Origin: Duganella sp. Root1480D1 | GTDB taxonomy: Bacteria; Pseudomonadota; Gammaproteobacteria; Burkholderiales; Burkholderiaceae_D | DNA length: 60,089 nt | Reading direction: 5' to 3' | Assembly: GCF_001427305.1 (NCBI RefSeq) | Contig: NZ_LMFZ01000001.1 | Coordinates: 585,167 to 645,255 of the forward strand | Shown here: positions 53,799 to 60,089 of the stretch, piece by piece | Numbering within the stretch: the stretch's first letter is position 1 | How the letters are laid out: each line of letters starts with the position of its first letter | Notes under the pieces: model-generated | Told to the model about the DNA's origin: nothing | Seen by the model: only the letters and a program-made list of their open reading frames with translations | The model's database searches: none | Made by a program: the position numbers and the translations under genes

Positions 53799-56054
53799 TT
53801 ATTTGCTGTCGAAATTTGTGACCCCGTCCCAGTCCGGTCCGGGCGGCTGTTCGCGATAGCGGGCGATGCGTTCCAGGTAAAGCGCATACAGCGTATTTTG
53901 CGGCGTTGCAGCAGCCAACGGCGCCAGCAATGCCTGCGCTGCCTGCCACTGCTGCGCACGCACCAGGGCCAGCGCCTGCTGCCATTGCTGCAGCTCGGCC
54001 AGTCGGCCCGCGTCCAGTTCCCCTTGCCGCCCCAGCGGTTCGAAAATGGCTACCGGCTCCAGCTTGCCCTTGACCCGCACCAGGTCCAGCTCGCGCCAGG
54101 CAAATGCGGGCGCCGCCGCCCGCGTCGCGGCCCCCGCCACGATGCCCGCTCCGTACACCTTGGTGATGCCCTCCAGCCTGGAAGCCAGGTTCACCGCGTC
54201 GCCCATCACCGTATAGGCGCGACGGATGCGCGAGCCCATGTCGCCCACGTGCATCGGGCCGCTATTGATGCCGATGCCGATGCGCAGCGCAGGCCAGCCA
54301 CGCTGTTCAAATTCCCGGCTCAGGCGCGCTGCCGTGGCTTGCATCGCCAGCGCCGTCGCCACTGCCCGCTCGGCATGGTCGCTGCAGGACACCGGCGCCC
54401 CCCAGAACGCCATCACGGCGTCGCCGATGTATTTGTCCAGGGTGCCGCGGTGGCGGTCGCGGATTTCCTCCGACATGGCAGTCAGGTAGCGGTTGATGAA
54501 TTCGCGCAGCTCCTGCGGCGACAGGCCCTCGGCAATGGTGGTGAAGCCGCGCACGTCGACAAACATCACGCTCAGCTCGCGGCTCGCGCCTTCCATGCTG
54601 TATTGGGCCGGATTTTCCGCCATCTCCGCCACCAGTTCCGGCGCCACGTATTCGCCGAAGCGCGACACCAGGGCGCGCCCGCGCCGCACCTCGAAGAAAT
54701 AGCCCCAAGCCAGGTTCAGCACGAACAGCGCAATCCCCAGCAGCAGCAAGGTGGCCAGGTTCAGCACCGCGTCATAGCGGCGGTACAACAGGAAGTTCAA
54801 GGCCACCGTGCCGGCCAGCGCCGCCAGCGACAGCAGGATGCCCCAGGCCGGCGCCAGTACCGGCAGCGCCAGCGCCAGCATGCCGCCCAGCACCAGCGCC
54901 TGCAGCACCTCGATCTGCGTCGCCACGTCGGGCCGCTGCTTGAAGCTGTCGTCCAGGATCGATTTGATCAGGTTGGCGTGGATTTCCACCCCGGGATATT
55001 CGGCGTTGACCGGGGTGGCGCGCAAGTCGTTCAGGCCCGGGGCGCTGGTGCCGACCAGCACGATGGTGCCGGCCAGCAGCTCGGCTTTGGCGCGCCCTGC
55101 CAGCACGTCCGCCGCCGGCACGTAGCGGAAGGCGCCGCCGGCCGGACCGCCGCGTCCGCGGAACTGCACGGTATTGGTCAAGCCTTCACCGACCGGGATA
55201 CGCAGCTTTCCCGCGTTGTGGAACAGCGCAATGGCATCCAGCCCGCCGGCCTGGCGCTCTGCCGCGCTCAGGGTATCGACACTGCCCTGCCACAGCGGCG
55301 CGATGGCTCGCCCGCCCAGCGCCGCCGATACCGTGGCCAGCGCCAAAGTCGGGTAATAGCCGTCGCCGATGCGCTGCAGCAGGGCCGAAGAACGCACCAG
55401 GCCATCGCTGTCGACCAGTGCAGTGAAGATGCCGGCGCCGGCCGCCGCCGCCTGCAAGGGCGCGATATTGGCTTCATAGCCTTGCGCCGTATAGGCATCC
55501 AGCGTGCGCCCGTTCAGGCTCTCGACCGTGAAAGCGGGTGCCGGCAGCACGCCCTTGCGCTGGCTGCCCGACAGGCTGTACCCCAGCACCACCGGCTGGC
55601 CGCGCATGGCAGCGGCCAGCCGGCCGTCGTAATCGAGCTGCGGCTGCAGCCCGGCCAGCGCGCGGGCCAGTCCCGGCACCTGGCGCAATTCCCCCTGCGC
55701 CAATTGTTCCAGCACACCGTAGCCGGAGCTGGTATCGGGCTCGGGGAAGGAAATGTCGAAGCCCACCGCCGCGACCTGGTAAGGACCGGTCAGTTGTTCG
55801 ACCAGGCGCGCCAGCTTGTCGCGGCTCCAGGGGAAGCGCCCCACTTCCGCCAGGCTGCGCTCGTCGATGTCGACGATGACGATGCGCGGGTCGAGTTCAG
55901 GCGCTTCGAGCCGCATACGCAATCCGGCGAAAAAGCTGTCCATGCGCGCCACCGATTCGGACGGCAGCAACTGCACCAGTTGCAGCACCGCCAGCGCCGT
56001 GAGCGAAAGCCCCAGCAGCCAGCGCGCGCCGTAGCGTTGCAGCAGGCGGCGCAT
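53799..56054 (-). CDS. CHASE2-domain class III adenylate/guanylate cyclase
   Basis: 751 aa: N-terminal helix, a large periplasmic CHASE2 sensor (about 40-380; ends near LVGTSAPGLNDLRATPVN), a three-helix membrane block (about 385-455), and a class III cyclase domain with metal-binding VDVRGFT and DKYIGDAVMAFWGAP and the catalytic GDAVNLASRLEG. The Lys in DKYIGD favours ATP, hence cAMP, as substrate. The start overlaps the HD-GYP stop codon (TGATG). Confidence 0.92.
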   Translation of the reverse strand: MRRLLQRYGARWLLGLSLTALAVLQLVQLLPSESVARMDSFFAGLRMRLEAPELDPRIVIVDIDERSLAEVGRFPWSRDKLARLVEQLTGPYQVAAVGFDISFPEPDTSSGYGVLEQLAQGELRQVPGLARALAGLQPQLDYDGRLAAAMRGQPVVLGYSLSGSQRKGVLPAPAFTVESLNGRTLDAYTAQGYEANIAPLQAAAAGAGIFTALVDSDGLVRSSALLQRIGDGYYPTLALATVSAALGGRAIAPLWQGSVDTLSAAERQAGGLDAIALFHNAGKLRIPVGEGLTNTVQFRGRGGPAGGAFRYVPAADVLAGRAKAELLAGTIVLVGTSAPGLNDLRATPVNAEYPGVEIHANLIKSILDDSFKQRPDVATQIEVLQALVLGGMLALALPVLAPAWGILLSLAALAGTVALNFLLYRRYDAVLNLATLLLLGIALFVLNLAWGYFFEVRRGRALVSRFGEYVAPELVAEMAENPAQYSMEGASRELSVMFVDVRGFTTIAEGLSPQELREFINRYLTAMSEEIRDRHRGTLDKYIGDAVMAFWGAPVSCSDHAERAVATALAMQATAARLSREFEQRGWPALRIGIGINSGPMHVGDMGSRIRRAYTVMGDAVNLASRLEGITKVYGAGIVAGAATRAAAPAFAWRELDLVRVKGKLEPVAIFEPLGRQGELDAGRLAELQQWQQALALVRAQQWQAAQALLAPLAAATPQNTLYALYLERIARYREQPPGPDWDGVTNFDSK

Positions 56055-57658
56055 CAGGGCGTGTACCCGGGGATGCGCGACTCGTCGATCGCGTCAACCT
56101 GGCGCGGGTCCATGTATTGCCGTGCGAATTCCAGATAGACCTTGCGGCGGATGAAAATGTCGAACAGGTCGGGATCGATATGCCCGTTCAGGCTGAACTT
56201 GCCCAGGATGTCGAGCGATTCGGACAGCATCTTGCCCTTTTTGTAGGGCCGGTCGCGCGCCGTCAGGGCCTCGAAGATGTCGGCGACTGCCATCACGCGC
56301 GCCGGCACCGACATCTGCTCGCGCACCAGGCCACGCGGGTAGCCCTTGCCATCCATGCGCTCGTGGTGGCCGCCGGCGTATTCCGGCACATGCTGCAGGT
56401 GCTGCGGCCAGGGCAGCGATTCGAGCATGCGCACCGTGACCACGATATGGTTGTTGATCACCTTGCGCTCGGCCTCGGTCAGGGTGCCGAAGCGGATGGT
56501 CAGGTTTTCCACCTCTTCTTCGCTGAGCAGGGGTTGCTCCTGCCCGTCCGGCGCACGCCAGCGCCGCTGAGCGATCCGGCGTACCCGCTGCTGCGCTTCG
56601 GGCGCCATGCCCTCGCCGCCGATATTGGCCTGGCGCAGGAAGTCTCGCTCGGCGCGCAAGTCCTCCAGCTCCGCCGCCAGCGCCGCCTGCAGCGCCGGCC
56701 CGTCGCCGCCAGCGAGCTCGGCCCGCAAGGCGCGCAGCTCGGCGTCGCGCAGCAGCACTTCATAGCGCGTGTCAAGCAAGCCGATCCGGTCATAGATGGT
56801 CTGCAGCTTGGTGGCCTTGTCCACCACGTGCACCGGCGTGGTAATCTTGCCGCAATCGTGCAGCAGCCCGGCCAGCCACAGCTGCTTGCGCTCGCCCTCC
56901 GACAGGCGGAATCCGGCCAGCGGCCCACTGTCGGCCGCATGTGCCGCATCGGCCAGCATCATGGTCAGCACCGGCACCAGCTGGCAATGCCGGCCGGTAT
57001 AGGGCGATTTCTCGTCGATGCCGATGTTGATCAGGTTGACCAGCGCTTCCAGCAGTTGTTCAAGCTGGGCCACCAACTGCTGCTTGGTCAGCGCCACCGC
57101 GGCCTGCGCCGCCAGCGCCTCGATGAAGCGCTGGTCGGTGGCGCTGAACACGCCCTCGGCATTGCCCGCATTGACCAGCTGCAGCACCCCCAATAACTGG
57201 CCTTCGTGGTCGCGCATCGGCACCGTCAGGATGGAACGCGTGCGGTAGCCAAAGCGCTGGTCGAATTGGCGCATGCCGGAGAAATTGAACTCGCTGGCCT
57301 GGTAGACATCGTCGATGTTCACGGCGCGGCCATGGTTGGCAGCATAAGCCGCGACCGAATCGAGCTTGGGCACGCCGGCCGCGTCCACCAGCGGCACCGG
57401 CGCGATGTCAATGGCGGCGCCGCTGCTGCCGCCCAGGTGCAAGCCCAGCGTATCGTTGACGGTGATATGGAACAGGAGGTTGGCGCGCGCGGCATCGGGG
57501 CGGTAAAGCGTGCCGCCGTCGGCATGGGTCAGGTGCTTGGCCGCCTGCAGGATGCGCTCGAGCAGCACCCCGGTATCCTGCCCATCGCCCAGGGCGACGC
57601 TCAGTTCGGTGAGCTGTTCCAGCCGCGCCGCAAGCTGGGTCGGGGTCAAGTCTTCCAT
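56054..57658 (-). CDS. GAF-HD-GYP protein, putative c-di-GMP phosphodiesterase
   Basis: 534 aa: N-terminal GAF domain (about 25-185) and an HD-GYP phosphodiesterase (LLHDCGKI for the HD pair, HHERMDGKGYPRGL for HH..DGxGYP). The HD-GYP core has an inserted segment of ~90 residues between these motifs. It likely hydrolyses c-di-GMP. It is translationally coupled to the downstream cyclase, so two nucleotide signals are controlled by one transcript. ATG 57658 begins the GAF region. Confidence 0.9.
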   Translation of the reverse strand: MEDLTPTQLAARLEQLTELSVALGDGQDTGVLLERILQAAKHLTHADGGTLYRPDAARANLLFHITVNDTLGLHLGGSSGAAIDIAPVPLVDAAGVPKLDSVAAYAANHGRAVNIDDVYQASEFNFSGMRQFDQRFGYRTRSILTVPMRDHEGQLLGVLQLVNAGNAEGVFSATDQRFIEALAAQAAVALTKQQLVAQLEQLLEALVNLINIGIDEKSPYTGRHCQLVPVLTMMLADAAHAADSGPLAGFRLSEGERKQLWLAGLLHDCGKITTPVHVVDKATKLQTIYDRIGLLDTRYEVLLRDAELRALRAELAGGDGPALQAALAAELEDLRAERDFLRQANIGGEGMAPEAQQRVRRIAQRRWRAPDGQEQPLLSEEEVENLTIRFGTLTEAERKVINNHIVVTVRMLESLPWPQHLQHVPEYAGGHHERMDGKGYPRGLVREQMSVPARVMAVADIFEALTARDRPYKKGKMLSESLDILGKFSLNGHIDPDLFDIFIRRKVYLEFARQYMDPRQVDAIDESRIPGYTP

Positions 57659-57791
57659 GCTTGAAGTGTATCCCTGCCGCGCCGGCGCACACAAGAATCT
57701 GCCTGTAGCGGGCAAAAAACGCTATTATCACTCTTGCCAATTCGACCAACTTTTTAACAGGCAATCAACATAAAACCACGAAAGGCCTTCA
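57659..57791. promoter_or_regulatory. Divergent promoter region of the HD-GYP and MBL units
   Basis: 133-bp spacer with the AT-rich centre ACGCTATTATCACTC; TATTAT may be a plus-strand -10 for the MBL gene. No operator is evident. Confidence 0.3.
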
Positions 57792-58637
57792 ATGAAATTC
57801 AAGTTCTGGGGGGTGCGCGGCTCCATCCCCTCCCCGGGGCCGCGTACCGTGCGCTACGGCGGCAATACCACTTGCATTGAAGTACGCAGCGACGACGGCA
57901 CCCTGATCGTGCTGGATGCCGGCACCGGCCTGTTCCCGCTGGCGCAAGCTTTGCTGGCAGCCCCCCAGCGTCCCGTCGAAGCCAACCTGTTTATCAGCCA
58001 CAGCCACTGGGACCATATTCACGGCCTGCCCTTCTTCTCGCCCTTGTTTGTGAAAGGCAGCCGGGTGCGCGTGCATGGCGCCGGCGATCCCGCCACCGGC
58101 AAGGGCATCGAGCATGTGATGGGCGTGCAACTCCAATACAGCTATTTCCCGGTCGGCGAAGCGCAGATGGATGCCACCATCGAATACCGGACGCTGGCGC
58201 TGGACGAAGCGGTCGATATCGGCGATGCCCGCGTGCGCCATGTGCTGATGAACCATCCGGTTACCGACCTTGGCTATCGCATCGACTGCGACGGCAAGTC
58301 GCTGTTCTTCACCGGCGACCACGAGCCGCCCGTCGATGCCGCGCACGTTGCCGCCATCGACGCCCTGGTGCAGGGTGTCGATGTCCTGGTCGCCGACTGC
58401 TCCTACACGCGCGAGGAATACCCGGCCAAAGTTGGCTGGGGCCACGGCACTTTCGACAGCGCACTGGCGCTGGCACTGCGCTGCGGGGTGCGCAGCCTGT
58501 ACTGCACCCACCATGAACCGACCCGCAGCGACGATGAGCTGGAAGCGGTGTTCGCCGAAGTGATGGCGCGCCACGCCGGCCAGCTGGGCGGCCTGCAAGT
58601 GTTCCTCGCCTACGAGGGACTGGAAGTCAACCTATGA
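57792..58637 (+). CDS. MBL-fold metallo-hydrolase
   Basis: 281 aa metallo-beta-lactamase-fold enzyme with HSHWDH (70-75) and downstream metal ligands (MNHPVTDL, FTGDHE, TTHH-like YCTHHEPT). It starts MKFKFWGVRGSIPSPGP, typical of a bacterial family often linked to signal-transduction genes (related to phosphodiesterase/RNase Z-like enzymes). It may hydrolyse a cyclic nucleotide; this is an inference from neighbours. Confidence 0.88.
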   Translation: MKFKFWGVRGSIPSPGPRTVRYGGNTTCIEVRSDDGTLIVLDAGTGLFPLAQALLAAPQRPVEANLFISHSHWDHIHGLPFFSPLFVKGSRVRVHGAGDPATGKGIEHVMGVQLQYSYFPVGEAQMDATIEYRTLALDEAVDIGDARVRHVLMNHPVTDLGYRIDCDGKSLFFTGDHEPPVDAAHVAAIDALVQGVDVLVADCSYTREEYPAKVGWGHGTFDSALALALRCGVRSLYCTHHEPTRSDDELEAVFAEVMARHAGQLGGLQVFLAYEGLEVNL

Positions 58638-58644
58638 GCACAGC

Positions 58645-60089
58645 ATGAGCGAATACGATCAACAGCCCGCCTCCGGCGCCGAGACGGAGCGCCGACTGGC
58701 CTTCTTCCGCAAGTTGCAGGCCGTCACCACCAAGATCCACGCCACCAGCAACCTGGACGAGATCATGCTCGACCTGGGCATGGAGTTCTGCGACCTGTTC
58801 GAATGCGACCGCTTCACGCTGTATGCGATGGACCACGAGAAGAACTACATCGTGTCGAAGGTCAAGACGGGCATGACCAGCTTCCGCGACCTGAAGCTGG
58901 CGCTCAATCCTTCCAGCATTGCCGGCTATGTGGCCATGACGCGCCAGACCCTGAATATCCGCGACGTCTACGATGCTGGCGAGCTGCGCGCCATTTCGCC
59001 CGAGCTGCATTTCCAGCAGGGCGTGGACCAGCGCACCGGCTACCGCACGCGCCAGATGCTGGTGGCGCCGCTGGTGTCGCTGGCGCACGACCGCCTGCTG
59101 GGCGTGGTCCAGTTCATCAACACGCGCGACGGCGAGCCGTTCTCTTCGATCGCGCTGGAAGGCGTGCGCCAGTTGGGCGACACGCTCGCCGTGGCCTTCA
59201 GCCAGCGGCTGAAACCGACACCGCTGCCGCGTACCCGCTACGATGCGCTGGTGGCCGACAGCGTGCTGTCGCCGCAGGAACTGGAGCAGGCCCTGCGCAC
59301 CGCACGCGAAAAGGAAACCGATGTCGAAACGGTGCTGGTGCAGGACTTCCACGTCAAGCCCGCCGTGCTCGGCGCCGCCCTGGCCAAGTACTACACCATT
59401 CCTTACGAGCCGGCGCGCCCGGACCGCGTGCGCCCGGCCGACCTGCTGAAAAAACTGCCGCTTCAATACCTGGAGGAATCGGGCTGGGTACCGCTGGAGG
59501 AAAACCGCGACGGCCTGCTGGTGCTGACCATCGATCCCGACCGCGTCACGCAGACGCACATCGTCAACCAGGTATTCCCGCGCATGCACGTCAACTACCG
59601 CGTCACCACCCGCGCCGAATTTGCCCAGACCCTGGCGCAGTTCTTCGGTGCCGGCGGATCGGCCAGCGTGGATGAACTGCTGTCGGGCATGGGCACCGAT
59701 GATGAGGATGCCGGTGATGCGCCGCAGGAAGTGTCGGAGGCGGTGGAAAACGAACTGGTCAAGCTGCTCAACAAGATCATCATCGACGCTCACCGCCAGG
59801 GCGTGTCGGACATCCACATCGAACCCTTGCCGGGCAAAGGCAAGACCGGCATCCGCTTCCGCAAGGACGGCGTGCTGGTGCCCTATATCGAAGTGCCTGC
59901 CGCCTTCCGCGCCGCGATGGTGGCGCGCATCAAGATCATGTGCGACCTCGATATCTCCGAACGCCGCAAGCCGCAGGACGGCAAGATCAAATTCAAGAAG
60001 TATGGCCCGCTCGACATCGAACTGCGCGTCGCGACCATCCCATCCGCCGGCGGCGTGGAGGATGTGGTGATGCGCATCCTGGCCGCCGG
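58645..60089 (+). CDS. GAF-domain GspE/PilB-type secretion or pilus ATPase (partial)
   Basis: 481 codons visible; the gene continues past the window. Residues ~20-185 are a GAF domain, ~190-340 an MshEN/GspE-N-like domain, and the rest the start of a T2SSE ATPase (SDIHIEPLPGKGKTGIRFRK, RIKIMCDLDISERRKPQDG). The Walker A lies outside. ATG 58645 is used because the ATG at 58634 meets a stop within four codons. It follows the MBL gene by 7 bp and is presumably co-transcribed. A GAF at the N-terminus of a PilB-like ATPase is uncommon. Confidence 0.88.
   Translation, partial: MSEYDQQPASGAETERRLAFFRKLQAVTTKIHATSNLDEIMLDLGMEFCDLFECDRFTLYAMDHEKNYIVSKVKTGMTSFRDLKLALNPSSIAGYVAMTRQTLNIRDVYDAGELRAISPELHFQQGVDQRTGYRTRQMLVAPLVSLAHDRLLGVVQFINTRDGEPFSSIALEGVRQLGDTLAVAFSQRLKPTPLPRTRYDALVADSVLSPQELEQALRTAREKETDVETVLVQDFHVKPAVLGAALAKYYTIPYEPARPDRVRPADLLKKLPLQYLEESGWVPLEENRDGLLVLTIDPDRVTQTHIVNQVFPRMHVNYRVTTRAEFAQTLAQFFGAGGSASVDELLSGMGTDDEDAGDAPQEVSEAVENELVKLLNKIIIDAHRQGVSDIHIEPLPGKGKTGIRFRKDGVLVPYIEVPAAFRAAMVARIKIMCDLDISERRKPQDGKIKFKKYGPLDIELRVATIPSAGGVEDVVMRILAA

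Noticed and set aside
53898..56138. A 746-codon plus-strand open frame over the CHASE2-cyclase
   Set aside because: Shadow of a conserved cyclase gene; His/Gln/Arg-rich with no recognisable motif.

Overview
The window is high-GC, densely packed bacterial chromosome. The gene families and arrangements (GlrK-QseG-GlrR, a Bug/TctC solute-binding protein with TctDE, an alaA-hom pair, a PIN-PhoH protein and OmpC-type general porins) point to a betaproteobacterium of the order Burkholderiales, probably Oxalobacteraceae (Massilia/Duganella/Janthinobacterium-like). The taxon is an inference from family resemblance. I see no tRNA, rRNA, CRISPR array, prophage or intact insertion sequence.

Layout. 0-5.8 kb: an RND multidrug efflux operon (adaptor, pump, outer-membrane channel) on the minus strand, with two palindromic operator candidates but no regulator gene beside it. 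6.1-8.1 kb: a flotillin-like SPFH protein ending in a clear terminator. 8.1-9.9 kb: a small accessory-looking pocket with an orphan protein, 31-bp-periodic repeats resembling a transposon end, a small ribbon-helix-helix-like protein and a frameshifted secreted protein. 9.9-12 kb: yaiI and a retron-type reverse transcriptase, preceded by a sigma70-like promoter and a hairpin-rich leader. 12-14.7 kb: a lipoprotein and an MFS/acyltransferase fusion.

14.8-24.1 kb: a nutrient-uptake locus with a porin, a Bug/TctC-like binding protein, a complete COG1840-type ABC importer and an AbrB-like permease on the minus strand, facing the TctD/TctE two-component system. 24.1-30.7 kb: a NarL-type two-component pair, TonB, then glrK-qseG-glrR followed by a BON-domain gene. 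That gene has a textbook sigma54 promoter and two TGTC-N10-GACA sites, so it is very probably a direct GlrR target. 30.7-39.8 kb: serine hydrolase, hom, alaA, a Mth938-like protein, a PrxQ-type peroxiredoxin, PhoH, a VOC protein, and an ATP-grasp/DUF4349 pair. 39.8-45.9 kb: a small metal-binding HMA protein, GST, LysR, azoreductase, TauE, and the copper-export pair copA-cueR.

45.9-57.7 kb: a striking minus-strand cluster: GAF/HD-GYP, CHASE2-cyclase, a stand-alone fragment of a TpsB beta-barrel with its own signal peptide, a full TpsB transporter, a 1570-residue TpsA exoprotein and a FecR-domain protein. It looks like a nucleotide-signalling module joined to two-partner secretion. Facing it are an MBL-fold hydrolase and a GAF-GspE/PilB-type ATPase that runs off the window. 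The best candidates for something undescribed are (i) this signalling/secretion cluster with its mini-barrel, (ii) the reverse transcriptase with its structured leader, and (iii) the GlrR-BON regulatory link.
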